Below, in pieces: positions 10,506-21,916 of a DNA stretch of 64,000 nucleotides (position 1 is the stretch's first letter; every line of letters begins with the position of its first letter). The notes beneath the pieces were generated by a model. It was given only the letters and a program-made list of their open reading frames with translations. It was not told where the DNA came from and made no database searches. A program made the translations under genes and the position numbers. The DNA is taken from the NCBI GenBank assembly GCA_013350335.1, contig CM023536.1:14699520-14763519 (forward strand). The letters are read 5' to 3'. Source of the DNA: Chimonanthus salicifolius. Lineage: Eukaryota > Streptophyta > Magnoliopsida > Laurales > Calycanthaceae.

Positions 10506-13223
10506 TTATTTCTTCCCAACTTTCAAGATTATATTTATAACAACTAAATTGAGTTTGTCAATCAAATTATCAAAAAATCCATAATATGCAATCCTCCATG
10601 ACTTGCTCCAGAGTAAAATTCCACATATAACCCAAAATCCGATCACAAATCCCATCGTCGCACCAATAGAAAACCATAGCAATTCAGACCTATCTTCTTC
10701 ATCTCCACCATTAGAGGTCACAGATGTATGACTGAGTTCATCTGGGCAATCTGAAAGTGGTGGCCCACAAAGATTGATGTTACCCGCATAGATGGATGGA
10801 TCAGTGAAAGTTTGAAGTTGTCTACGTGATGGAATATGCCCAGAAAGATTGTTGTATGACAAATTCAAGCTACTCAAGAAATTCAATGCAGCGATACTCA
10901 ATGAAATTGTACCAGACAGATGATTTCTTGAGAAGTCGAGGAATTCTAACTGTTGCAAGTTGCCAATATCTTTGGGGATGCTTCCTTCCAAATGATTTCC
11001 TGAAAAATTCAAGCCTTTCAGTCCTATCAGTCTTACTAATCCTATGGGGATTTCTCCAGATAGACTATTTCTAGAAAGGTCAATAGTATTCAATAAACCA
11101 ATTGTTTTGGTGAACTCAAGTTCAATCCCCTTCATGATCACCGATAACTCCAAATGGGCGATGCCTGCACTTAGATTATGTATCCTTGCCATTGCTGTGA
11201 AGTTGTTGAAACAACTTGGTATGACTCCTGATAGATGATTGTCAGCAAGGTCTAGAACTTGAAGAGACGTAAGTAGCGATAGTTGCAGGGGGGTATTGCC
11301 ATAGAACAAATTTGATCGAAGGTTGAGAAACCTCAATTGAGTTAGACTTTCCCACATCCACGTTGTCAGGGATCCAGACAATCTATTTTTACTAAGATCA
11401 ATAGAAACCAAGTTTGTTGAATTTACAAAAGACAAAGGGAGTACTCCATGAAGTTGATTATTGCTCAAACTCAACAATATAAGAGAAAGACTCCCAAATC
11501 GTCTAGGAATCGTACCAACCAAAGAATTATTTGATAAAACTAAAATCGTCAAATCTGTAAGTTTTGCAAACCATGATGGTATCTGTCCTGTTAAATTATT
11601 ATTTTCTAAAGTCAAATAACGCAATCGTGAAATATTGTCAAAAAATGAAGGAATTTCACCCTCTAGAATATTATTTGATAAGAGCAGATACCGCAAATTT
11701 GAAAAGTTCCCAAAGCATGAAGGAATTTGTCCAGATATTGGATTGTTGGAGAGGTCTAGACCATAAAGCAATTGAATGTCACAGAAAGACGAGGGAATGC
11801 TACTACTTAAAAAATTATTACTCGCATATAATACTGTTTTACAATCATCGGCACCACTCATGATATGTGTATTTGAGACGTGATATGGTAGTATACCCTC
11901 AAAACGATTTGAATTTAAAACAACAGTTCGCCCTATGTAAAATTCTAATGAGGTTGGAATCTTACCAGATATGTTATTGGAATATAGATATATATTAGTA
12001 GCTTTGGAAGACAAGTTCCAAAACCAAGTAAGCATGACATCTGAAATTTGAGTACTTGACAAGTCAATATATGAGAAGTCCTCAAGAACTGAAGCCACTT
12101 GGGAAATTTGGGTCCTAATCTACAATTGCTTAATCCAATGAATTTGAGTTTAGGAGGAGGAATCCAGTTTTGGCTCACATTGAAAACAAGGGGATTGTGG
12201 GATAGTGCTAGAACTTTTAGTCTTGTGAGATTTGCAAAGTGAGCTTCAAATATAACGCCTTTTAGATAATTCTTACGAAGATCCAATGTCTCTAGTTCTT
12301 TTAATTGCCCAACACTTTCTGACACAGTCCCACTAAAATTATTGAAACCAAGAACAAGATACTCTAGATTGGAAAGGTTTAACAAACGAATCTGGTAATG
12401 AACCTTGAAAATGATTGCCGCTCAAATCAAGAAATTCTAGGTCGGTGAGGTTAACCAACCAAGAAGGAAATTTTGAAGCAATATGATTACGAGAAAGCTT
12501 GAGATAAGTTAGGGTTGTCAAGTTGGGATGAGTGACAGTAGGAAGATTCTTCAGAGAACAATTTTGGAGACTCAAGGTGGACAGAGAAGGAAGCAAACTA
12601 GTTACCTGGAACCAATCATTAGCCCTGCTGAGATTCACACCAACCATGTCAAGGTACTTCAAAGAAGAAAGATAGGACAGCCAATCCAAGTTGTCGACAT
12701 TCAAATAATTAACACAATTGGAGTGCAGAAAACTTGAAAGATCAAGGGATTGCAGGCGTGAAAGATTTCCAAGCTGACTTGGAACTGCTCCATTAAAACA
12801 TGCATAAGACAGATTGAGGTACGTCAAATTTTTGAATGAGCCAATAAAATTTGGAATCGACCTATACCCAAAGGAGTTGGTACTCAAGTCCAAGTATTCA
12901 AGGTGGTTCAATTCAAGAAGAGAAGGATTGAGTTCACCAGAGTCCGAAACATGAATGGATGCATTGTGGAGATCGAGTCGGACGACATGGCCGGTGTTGT
13001 TGTTGCACCCAACTCCAATCCAATTACAGCAATCATCACCAACCCATGAGGATAGAAGGAGGTTTCTATTCGGAGATCTGAGGCCATCTTTGAATGTGAG
13101 AAGGGCTTGCCTCTCTTCTTCAAAGCATACAACTTTGGAACTGAATGCAGTAGTTGCAGAGCAAAGAAAAGCCAGCAACACAAGGACATTGGCTAAAGAA
13201 GGCAGAGCCATCATTCCACACAT
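10506..13223 (-). pseudogene. LRR receptor-like protein (EIX2/Cf type), frameshifted
   Basis: The predicted product is a cell-surface receptor without kinase. In order: signal peptide (MALPSLANVLVLLAFLCSA), an N-terminal cap with CFEEERQALLTFK and DDCCNWIGVGC, a long LRR array with LxxLxxLdLSxNxLxGxIP repeats, a C-terminal cap (NINLCGPPL), an acidic stretch (GGDEEDRSE), one membrane helix (FSIGATMGFVIGFWVICGI) and a short basic tail. Members sense apoplastic ligands and signal through SOBIR1/BAK1-type kinases. Two 1-bp indels relative to copy B break it: an extra A near 12376-12381 and a missing base near 12082-12105. The shift between them creates a stop at 12339, and the frame is restored afterwards. 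Several Met codons (13223, 13214, 13211) fit the signal peptide better than the outermost at 13265. No intron is needed. Sequencing error is possible but would have to occur twice. Confidence 0.88.
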
Positions 13224-13292
13224 TAGCCGGTTGGAATCTGTATATGGTTCTGAAATAGATTGCAAACACTACCCTCTTTAAATACACATTGG

Positions 13293-13299
13293 ATTTATA
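13293..13299 (-). promoter_or_regulatory. Candidate TATA box of RLP-A
   Basis: TATAAAT on the minus strand. It would place transcription start near 13265, which argues for the Met codons at 13211-13223 rather than the one at 13265. Confidence 0.4.
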
Positions 13300-13515
13300 T
13301 TATTGTATTTGAGAAATTGAAATGGAAGGACTAGCACAAAATAAGATAAAAAATTACTGATTTATTGAGTGAGAAAGGCTGGGGATAAAAATTAAATATC
13401 ACATAATAATTTAGTGAGCCCACTCAAAATGGATGCATTGTGTTGGCCGGCCCTTTTGTTCACCTAATCTGGATTTTTGTGGGCTCTCTTTGTTCTTCTA
13501 CTCTTTAGTTGTTCG

Positions 13516-13524
13516 ACACGTGGC
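13516..13524 (-). promoter_or_regulatory. G-box/ABRE-like element upstream of RLP-A
   Basis: ACACGTGGC (core CACGTG 13517-13522) lies about 300 bp upstream of the start. Identical cores stand in the two paralogous upstream pieces (17258-17263 and 17988-17993). bZIP/bHLH factors bind such cores. Function here is inferred only from conservation among paralogs. Confidence 0.5.
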
Positions 13525-13918
13525 AATTTGTCCCATTCTTAATTTAAGAACTTTGCCCAATTTTCTTTTGACATATATAGATATTATATATATTTGCCAA
13601 ATTTGTTTTTAATCTTTTGGCCTCTTTGAAGATGTTGATTCCAAAATTTATTCAAAAGCATAAGGATGAAGACAAACGGTTAAGATTTAAAATAAATAAT
13701 TTTAGTAGATGTTACATTTCTTTAAATTCATTGAACCAAATTTAATATTCATTAAAAAACTCTTTCTATTAAATTAGATATCTAAATATAATTTTAAACT
13801 TCTGCTAGTCAATGTAAGTCGACTCTTGCAGACTTAATAAGGTTTAAAAAGAATAAAGATGCTCTATTGCATTTCTTTTTAAATAAACAATGACTTTAAT
13901 GAACCTGATTATTTTAAA

Positions 13919-14948
13919 GCAATACTTACAGACACTCGACTTTTCTGTCTCTATACAACCGATTCTGAATTTTCGTAGCAAATTATCATTATAGCCCTGC
14001 GTTTTTACTCATTCGAACGAACTGCCAGTTCATTTCGGCATTCGTTCGAACGAATCATTCATTCGAACGAATGTCGAAGTATAAATTTAGTTCATTCGAA
14101 CGAATGGGCTGAACAATGTTCATTCATTCGAATGAACCGCAGCTTAAATTCCATTCGAACGAATGAACCATGCTACAGTAGTGTATTATTTAAATAATAA
14201 AATTTCCTTTAAAACTTTAAAGTTATTTTTTAAGCACTGTGTATTTTCAAAATTTCTCAAATTGAATATCCGAACTAATTATGATAACCTGATAAAATAC
14301 TTAAAACACAGTGTTTTACAAATAAGGGTATCCCTCGGCTATGCCGAAAACATATTTGGGAGTGTCAAAAGACCTTAAAGTTTTAAAATATTTTTATCAG
14401 GTTATCGTAATTAGTCCGGATATTCAATTTGAGAAATTTTGGAAATACATAGTGTTGCCCATGCTACAGTAATACATAGTACATTAGTTAAATAATAAAA
14501 TCTCCTTTAAAACTTTAAAGTCATTTTTTAAGCATCGTGTATTTCCAAAATTTCTCAAATTGAACATCCAGACTAATTACGAAAACCTGATAAAAATACT
14601 TTAAGACTTTAAGGTCTTTTGACACTCTCAAATGTGTTTTTGGCACAGACAATGGATACTTTTATTTGTAAAATACTGTGTTTTAAGCATTTGGTAGTGT
14701 CAAAAGACCTTCAAGTCTTAAAGTATTTTTATCAGGTTATCGTAATTAGTCCGCATATTTAATTTGAGAAATTTTAAAAATACACAGTACTTAAGAAATT
14801 TTATTATTTAAATAATGCACTTTGCATTATTGTGTGCATATTGTATCATGAAGTGGTTCAAATGAATCATCCGTTCATTCGAATGAAATGGCTGAACAGT
14901 AACACACAGTTAGTTCGAATGAGTAAATTCGGATGTTGTAAGTGCTGC
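13919..14948. mobile_element. 1-kb insertion with nested inverted repeats
   Basis: It is absent from paralog 2, where the sequence reads through (about 18381-18395). Ends form an imperfect 12-bp inverted repeat: gcaatacttaca (13919-13930) and tgtaagtgctgc (14937-14948). The flanks attttaaa and atataaat are compatible with a worn 8-bp target duplication. Inside are clustered palindromes of the ATTCGAACGAAT type (14009-14165, again 14880-14935) and four long alternating inverted arms: 14225-14310, 14341-14454, 14534-14646 and 14692-14795. No protein is encoded. It is a foldback or MITE-like non-autonomous element of uncertain superfamily. Confidence 0.75.
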
Positions 14949-15379
14949 ATATAAATAAACATTTATTTGTTAAGGTTTTAAGGAAGATCCTCGAATATAT
15001 TTAAAGATTCTGCATTAACTGTTGTAAAAACTTTCATGTATACGTTGGCGTCTCAACTAGAAATTTCTAATTTTGACATTGAAATAAATAGTTATGATAT
15101 CATAGAATTTTGAGTTTAAAAATGAATAGTATATGACTAACTTAAAATGACTTAATAAGTGTTGTTTGCATCTCTGTTTTTCGGAAATCTTAATCCATTC
15201 GGCTGAGGTGTTAAACCTTTGAAAATTTAGTGATTAGAGTTATTTATCTCTAATCAATTTAAATTAAATATTTATAATTGAATTTTGAAAAATATTTAAT
15301 ATATAGAAGACTAAGTCTCTAGACTATTATCTAGTAAGAGTTCTAATGTGATCTGTAAAATGTTCTCAGGTGATCCCAA

Positions 15380-15660
15380 ATGTAGGACATGATATCCATT
15401 CTAAAAGACTAGTCCATTAGGTAGAGTGATTCAACTCTATTATAAGTCCCTAAATTTCCTCTTTTACAACCAATGTTGGACTTGTTTACTTCCCCAACAA
15501 TCATCCCTTCGAACAAGGCTCTCCGACAGATAGAAAGCTGTGATACCACTTGTTAGGACTCGATATCTATTCTAAAAGGTTAACCCATTAGGTGAAGTAA
15601 CCCAAGTCTATCATAAGTCCCTAAATCTCCTACTTCACAACTGATGTGGGATTCGTTTGC
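15380..15660. repeat. Dispersed repeat, two adjacent partial copies
   Basis: The phrase 'ggacatgatatccattctaaaagactagtccattaggtag... aagtccctaaat' occurs twice in a row (about 15385-15490 and 15555-15660). It recurs at 18825-18925 and 19045-19110, and at 43009-43135. It resembles LTR-type dispersed plant repeats, but no ends can be set. Confidence 0.55.
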
Positions 15661-15906
15661 TGCAGCTTTTGTGGTAACTAAAATATTCAAATTTATACTA
15701 ACAAAACAATTTTTTGTGAAACTAATTGCAGGGATCTGTATATGGGTTTTTGTGAGACAAGCTTTTGTTTGAAGAATTGTTAAACCGTAGGTGTTTTTTT
15801 TTTTTTTAACATTTAGAACAAGTTTAGACTAGTTTTTATCATATTCAATAATAGTCATATTTTAGTTGCATACAATGCCCAGATTGACATGAAATGTTAT
15901 CTATTT

Positions 15907-16068
15907 ATTTTATTTTTTTGAATTTACGTGTGGAAAACCACGGGAAACCCTTAACGGTGATACTCACTATCTGTAGGGTACACCAAGTTATGCCATAGGG
16001 GCTCGAATTTAGCACCTTCCACTTCTTGAAGCGGGAGGTTAACCAGTTGAGCTAAACCCATATGGACA
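15907..16068 (-). mobile_element. tRNA-derived SINE
   Basis: On the minus strand it starts with a pol III A box (TAGCTCAACTGGTTA) and a B-box-like AAATTCGAGCC, and ends in a short T-rich run on the plus strand. It is flanked by perfect 15-bp direct repeats AAATGTTATCTATTT (15892-15906 and 16069-16083), the mark of retroposition. A diverged copy at the paralogous place (19281-19447) shows it was there before that duplication. Confidence 0.85.
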
Positions 16069-16678
16069 AAATGTTATCTATTTGATAGAGTATTTGAAGC
16101 AATTCTTAACATGTATTTATGAAGTTATGATCAAATTTTCTAATAAATGAAGTTAAATTTAAGAATTTTTATTTACGTTTTTATGGTATGTTTCTGTTAT
16201 GAAATCTTTTCTAAGTAAATAGTGGACTAACAAATCTTTTAAATTGATGTTTAAATGAGATGATGATGAAGTTCATTTCAGCACTTCAAATTTAGTAATC
16301 ACTACAAATAATTTTCAATCGAGAATCATTGATTTAGTATTAGTGTCATTGCTAATATGGGACATTGAACTGATTCTGTTGTTCGTTTTATTATGATAAA
16401 TTAATTAACTAATTTATCACAATAAAATAAAGGTAAAGTGGGTGTAAATTCCATCTTAGTAAAAGTATAATGCTAACGTCAATTCAACAATTCTCTTTTA
16501 AGTTTAACTCTGCACTTAAATTTTATTTAGATATTATTTTCTTAGTTTCATTTGTAAGAAAGTTTGACAATGGGCCATCTAACCAATTATAACTCATATT
16601 AATAAATTAAATGCCTCCCAAGAACGTTGACTTAGAATGGATAAGAAGGAGGTAGAATTGATTAAGGTTTAGGGTAGT

Positions 16679-16868
16679 CATTTAGACACCCGACTTTTCG
16701 GTTAAGAGACACCTTTTTAGAAATTTAAGGTGAAATTACCATTTTACCCCTCCGATGTGCATTCGGACGGAGAAAGATTTTTCAAAATCGGAAGGGCAAA
16801 ATGATAATTTTACTTAAAATTTTTTTTTAAAAAAGTATCTCTTAGAAGAAAAGTCGGGTGTCTAAATG
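16679..16868. mobile_element. Short MITE with CATTTAGACACCCGACTTTTC ends
   Basis: The left end catttagacacccgactttt is the inverse of the right end aaaagtcgggtgtctaaatg. About 190 bp, non-coding, with no clear target duplication. The phrase 'gacactcgacttttct' near the left end of the 13919-14948 element is similar, so the two may be related. Confidence 0.7.
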
Positions 16869-17159
16869 GTTAACCAAGGGTTATTGTTACAATATAGAGA
16901 TTACGTATTAAATAAAACAGTCGGTCTATAAAATTAATTTGTTAAATTGAAATATAAAAGTGAAAAACAAATTAATGAGATAAAAGAGTTAGATGATGGC
17001 AAAAAATAATAATAAACTTTTCTATTGATTTAAGCACACAATGTTTAACCCCAGAAAAGAAATAACAATTTATTCTTTTATTCGTAATATAACATATGTA
17101 GACAAGTCAAAGGAAGATTATTTTTTTTGTCTTTGTTTTGGTTATTTACAGAGAGGTTA

Positions 17160-17335
17160 GGATAAAATAAAGTTAAATCTTATAAAATGAAAAGATGGAT
17201 GAACCACCCAATTTGGGTTTTGTGGGCCCTCTTATTCTTCGGCTCTTAAACACTCGACACGTGGCCTTTTCTACCCGTTCCTCATTTTAAAATTTTGCCG
17301 ACTTTTCACCCTGAAATTGCTTCATAAAAAAAAAA
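17160..17335. repeat. Third RLP-upstream-like piece
   Basis: It matches 13440-13560 and 17930-18010 over 'tttgtgggccctcttattcttc..ctcgacacgtggc', with more divergence. It is probably the remains of another RLP promoter whose gene is gone. Flanking bases 16870-17160 and 17335-17900 are AT-rich with nothing recognised. Confidence 0.55.
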
Positions 17336-17902
17336 GATTTTAATATACTGTTTATAATTAGATTACTAATTTTTATTTAATTTATCTTTTATTAAGCATT
17401 TTAAATTTAAATTAACTAATTTGGGTTAGACAAAATTTGATTATGAGTTAATTCATGTAATTAAGTGGCCAATTGAGTCTCTGTAGATTTTTTAAAACAT
17501 ATTTCAAATGAAATGACATTCATAAAAGCAAGTCTTATTCACTAAATATAATTACTTAAAAGAGTTTGGTCTCTAAAACTTACCAAATAAATATATAAAA
17601 CATAAGATAATATATATTGTATAAGTATAATTTCAAATAATTCAGACAGGTCAGATAATGCATAGCTTTATCTTAGTCTGGCCTAAATTAAAAATGAGTA
17701 TTTTTTTTTTTTGTCTGGATTGAACCTATTCAAAAATATAAAATAATAATAAATACACGAATTATCGTGCGTAAGCCACCTCATTATAAAATTTTGAAAA
17801 AAAATAATTCATTTACAGTTTTTAATATTTTATAACGTGGAAAAGAAAGTTGAAGTCTGACCAGACGACCGGGTCTATGTCTAGTAATCAGACTGGAAGC
17901 CT

Positions 17903-19600
17903 GATGCATTGTGTTGGCCGGCCCTTTTGTTCACCTAATCTGGATTTTTGTGGGCTCTCTTTGTTCTTCTACTCTTTAGTTGTTCGACACGTGGCAATTT
18001 GTCCCATTTTTAGTTTAAGAATTTTGTCCAATTTTATTTTGACATATATAGATATTATATATATTTTCTAAATTTTTTTTTAATCTTTTGGCCTCTTTGA
18101 AGATGTTGATTCCAAAATTTATTCAAAAGCATACGGATGAAGACAAACGGTTAAGATTTAAAATAAATAATTTTAGTAGATGTTACATTTCTTTAAATTC
18201 ATTGAACCTAATTTAATATTCATTAAAAAACTCTTTCTATTAAATTAGATATCTAAATATAATTTTAAATTTCTGCTAGTCAATGTAAGTCGACTCTTGC
18301 AGACTTAATAAGTTTAAAAAGAATAAAGATGCTCTATTGCATTTTCTTTTTTTAAATAAACAATGACTTTAATGAACCTTATTATTTTAAATAAACATTT
18401 ATTTGTTAAGATTTTTAGGAAGATCCTCGAATATATTTAAAGATTCTGCATTAACCCTTTTAAAAACTTTCATGTATACGTTTACCTTTCAACTAGAAAT
18501 TTGTAATTTTGATATTAAAATAAATAGTTATGAAATCATAGAATTTTGAGTTCAAAAATGAATAGTATATGACTAACTTAACATGACTTAATAAGTGTTG
18601 TTTGCAACTCTGCTTTTCGGAAATCTTAATCCATTCGGCTGAGGTGTTAAGCCTTTGAAAATTTAGTGATTAGAGTCATTTATCTCTAATCAATTTAAAT
18701 TAAATATTTATAATTGATTTTTGAAAAATATTTAATATATAGAAGACTAAGTCTCTAGACTATTCTCTAGTAAGACTTCTAATGTGATCTTTAAAATGTT
18801 CTCAGGTCATCCTAAATGTTAGGACATGATATCCATTTTAAAAGGCTAGTTCATTAGGTAGTCATCCAACTCCATTATAAGTACCTAAATCTCCCCCTTT
18901 ATAACCAATGTGGGACTCGTTCACTGTCCCAACAATCCTCCCCTCAAACGAGGCTCTCCGGTAGATAAAACGTCACCGGCCATCTCGTCCTGTTAGGGGA
19001 TCCCATGAGTCCACATAGTTGGTTTAGGGTTATGGCTCTGATACCACTTGTTAGGACTCGATTTCTATTTCAAAAGGCTAACCCATAAGGAGAAGTGACC
19101 CAAGTCCATTTTATATGAGTTTTTATGAGAAAAACTTTACTTTGAAGAATTGTGATACTGTAGGTGATTTTTTTTTTTACATTTAGAATAAGTTTAGGCT
19201 AGTTTTTATCATTTTCTATAATAGCCATACTTTAGTTTCAATATAATGCCCATATTGACATGAAATGTTATATATTTTCTTCTTTGTTTGAATTTACGTG
19301 TGGGAAATCACGAGAAATCCAGCGTAAAAACTCCAGGGGTGATACTCACTGTTCTTAGAGTACCCTAGGTTAGGCCATGGAGCCTTGAACTTGGCACCTC
19401 CCTCTTCTTGAGACAGGAGGTTAACCAGTTGAGCTACACCCATGTGCGCATAATTTTATCTATTCGGAAGAATAGTTGACTGCTTTTTAACAGGCTTAAG
19501 TGGAAGCAATTCTAACCGTATTTAAGAAGTTATGATCAAATTTTCTAATAAATGAAATTAAATTTAAGTATTTTTATTTACTTTTTTTAACAAATTATCT
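17903..19600. repeat. RLP upstream flank, paralog 2
   Basis: Repeats 13431-16190 without the 1-kb insertion. It contains the CACGTG core at 17988-17993, dispersed-repeat pieces at 18825-18925 and 19045-19110, and the older SINE copy at 19281-19447. No RLP reading frame lies on its left side, where the gene would be expected. Confidence 0.85.
19281..19447 (-). mobile_element. tRNA-derived SINE, paralogous copy
   Basis: Counterpart of the SINE at 15907. It keeps the A box 'tagctcaactggttaacctcc' on the minus strand. Flanks gaaatgttatatatttt and ataattttatctattc are diverged forms of the 15-bp duplication. Confidence 0.7.
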
Positions 19601-20790
19601 CTAAAATACTTTATTAACTGAGACATATCACAATTTCATCTTCTTAATCTTCAATTTGAATGCCATCATCACTTGCCCTCAAATTCGTTTTAATTATTTT
19701 TTATATTTTAAGTTTGCATTGTTAGAATCATTTAAGGCATTAGGTTAGATCTATCTTTAGAATTTTCAACACTAATTTAATTTTTATAGACAATTAATAC
19801 AAAATTCCTCTATAAATTTGGTGGAACCCTGGTCACCGCTAGCATATAACGTATGTCTGAAATTTTGGGGCATTTTAAGTATAGTTTACCCTTATTGAAT
19901 TGTTTCTTACATACTTTTAAAATTAATTTCAGTTGTTTTACATTTAATTGATTGAGACATTTTTTTATGCTATAATAAATTGTATTGTCTCAATTACGTA
20001 CTATTATTGAGCTGTGATTGAAGTACTCTCAATTCTATATAATGAGACACTCTTAGAGACTTTATACTTTTAGATGGATTCAAATATTTGTCAATATGTA
20101 TCATATCAGTTGATACATATCAGATTTTCACGGACCGATATGTATCGGTATAGATGTAATATCGGTTGATATCGCCAATATGTATCGGTTATGATATCAG
20201 CTGATAGTTGTAATTTTTTTTAATTCAAAGATATAATATTGACTGATATTTGTAAAAAGAAATTTGAGAGAAAAATATGTCGCCGATATATTGGTCTTAC
20301 TGATTTTTTACTCCTGCTTTTAGTTACTTAAAAGAATGAATGACATTCTACAAAAATATAAAGAGTGTCTCCTTTTATAAAAGTGTGTATAGATCAAATT
20401 CCTCATTCTTTAAATTCTAAAAATATAAAAAACAAAAAGAAAAATCTTCATTACATAAAAATATTTCCACAATTTTTTCTCCTTTTTAAGCATTTCACAC
20501 AATGCACCTTTTGGAAAAATGATAGGAAAACAAACTTTTGGAAAGTTGTCCAAGTAATCGTCCTGCTACAGTATGACCCACTCAGTAATGGCCCCCACTC
20601 ATTGATGACAATTACGCTGGACAAACGCACAATATTTATCATCGTGTATTCAAAGAGGACAGGAACAAAAATGGGGCCTACCACGATGGGAGGGCCGCAC
20701 TGATGATGAATCTTTGTGAGGTGGTATAATTGATTGAGAAGTTCTCGTTGATTAATTTTGGATTATTTTGATATTATTCTTTCTTTCGCA
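19600..20790. other. AT-rich non-coding DNA with a MITE relic
   Basis: No gene is seen. About 20095-20215 carries many (c)cgatatgtatcgg motifs and is probably a worn member of the family at 32554. Bases 20350-20740 include a 112-codon ORF with no recognisable content and may be decayed LTR sequence of the neighbouring gypsy element. Confidence 0.45.
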
Positions 20791-20809
20791 AAGAATAACT
20801 TCATAGGCT

Positions 20810-21181
20810 TTATTGTAAAAGGAGTAGAGTGCAAAAGAGGTTGCTTATCGTAAAAAATGACAAGCATTTCGAAGATATTATTGAAAAAATAATACTCAAA
20901 GGAAGATTACCAAAGAACATTATCGTTAAAGGTTTACGAGATCTTACTGATTGCAAGTCTAACTTGTCACGACAAGTTCTAGAGATAAAATAATGAGATG
21001 CTCCAGTGTCAAACAATACTCGTGTCATAAGGCTAAAGAGAGGTAATGTACCTTCCATAACAACATTATCCATCGGCTCTATCATCTGAGTTCCAAGGGT
21101 GTAGACTCTCCCTTGAGTGGTCTGAGGATGTCCCAGTCCTTTTCCACGTCCATTCCGTTGTGACGTGTTCCCCGGCGCCAC
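20810..21181 (-). pseudogene. Gypsy aspartic protease remnant
   Basis: The frame encodes VLFDTGASHYFIS, the retroviral-type protease active site (DTGA), preceded by a linker rich in G, R and Q (RNGRGKGLGHPQTTQGRVY) as in gypsy Gag-Pol. It then loses the expected sequence and stops near 20810 before any RT motif. The frame continues upstream into the zinc-knuckle region with breaks. Confidence 0.85.
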
Positions 21182-21349
21182 TGAGCCTCTGGAAGGTTGA
21201 GGTGTAGACTATGCCGGTCTCATATTCTGAGCAGGTCCCACTACATTACTGTCACTATCATTATAGGGACAATCTTTGATAAAATATCCCGCTTGTTTGC
21301 AATAAAAGCATACTCGATCACTAGGTTGCGGTGCCCTGTACTACAGGCA

Positions 21350-21604
21350 CTATCTAACTGTGTGACCGAGCTGGTTACATGAATAACAAATTAACATCTT
21401 GGGTCCCGTATTGCTTGCCTGACCCACAGAGGATTGACTTTTTGCAGAGAATGATCTTTTAAACTTTCTCATTTTATTAGGTTGGGTGGCTTTTGACCAC
21501 TGCCTTGAGGAGGCTTTTACATATTCCGATTGATAGTATCCACAGCTTCCACCATTGGCATGATCAAGTACTGCCTCCACAGTAGGAAAATCCAACCAAA
21601 CCAC
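21350..21604 (-). pseudogene. Gypsy gag C-terminus with CCHC zinc knuckle
   Basis: It contains CYSCNQLGHTV, the start of a CX2CX4HX4C nucleic-acid-binding knuckle; the last Cys is lost where a stop follows. Basic residues upstream (KMRKFKRSF) fit a nucleocapsid. It lies between the capsid part (21605-21912) and the protease, as expected for gypsy gag. Confidence 0.8.
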
Positions 21605-21916
21605 CTGACGCTGCAGAAATGGACGAAGTCCATTCGAGAAATGTTGAATATTTTCATTTTCATTAGCTGTTATATGTGGGCATACTGAAGAAGATCGAAG
21701 AACTTTGAGGCGTAATGGGCCACAGTGTCAGATCCTTGCTTTAAATCCATAAACTGCTTATTCTTGGCGTCCTTCGCCACTTTAGGGTAGTAACGGGCAA
21801 GAAAAGCCATTGAAAATGCTGACCAACTCATCGATTCACGGATTCTAGCCAAATGCTTATCTTTCCACCACTTGTAAGCATTGTCTTCCAGTTGGTAGGT
21901 TTTCAGGGACACTTTG
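21605..21916 (-). pseudogene. Gypsy gag capsid segment, left half
   Basis: Encodes SLKTYQLEDNAYKWWKD, SWSAFSMAFLARYYPKVAKDAK and FMDLKQGSDTVAHYASKFFDL, a typical retrotransposon gag domain. It is interrupted at 21912-21916 (CTTTG) by the LTR element. The matching right half resumes at 24818 with the same CTTTG. Confidence 0.88.

Larger units (their letters stand above)
1..12594. repeat. Segmental duplication, copy A
   Basis: The opening bases recur at 48647, and the same order of landmarks follows in both places: non-coding flank, Copia element, LINE-like tail, GAGCCC-rich flank, hAT MITE, RLP gene. The copies are colinear with scattered substitutions and a few clear indels. The visible overlap stops at 12594 only because copy B runs into the window edge, so the true duplication is longer. 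It probably also starts left of base 1. Seen directly by reading the two stretches against each other. Confidence 0.95.
13431..16190. repeat. RLP upstream flank, paralog 1
   Basis: From gatgcattgtgttggccggccc onward this stretch is repeated at 17903-19600. It covers the RLP promoter region and further upstream DNA. It differs by the 1-kb insertion at 13919-14948 and by small indels. No coding sequence is seen. Confidence 0.85.

Noticed and set aside
10826..11863. Plus-strand ORFs opposite the RLP genes
   Set aside because: Antisense shadows of the LRR reading frame; the same shadows appear in copy B.
14163..14378. 71-codon ORF in the nested inverted repeat
   Set aside because: It spans the hairpin arms and has no independent support.
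15960..16060. Possible tRNA gene
   Set aside because: A and B boxes are present, but the acceptor stem and anticodon arm are not, and it is flanked by a target duplication; it is a SINE.
20451..20703. Overlapping ORFs left of the gypsy protease
   Set aside because: No gypsy RT or other domain in either; probably decayed LTR or spacer.
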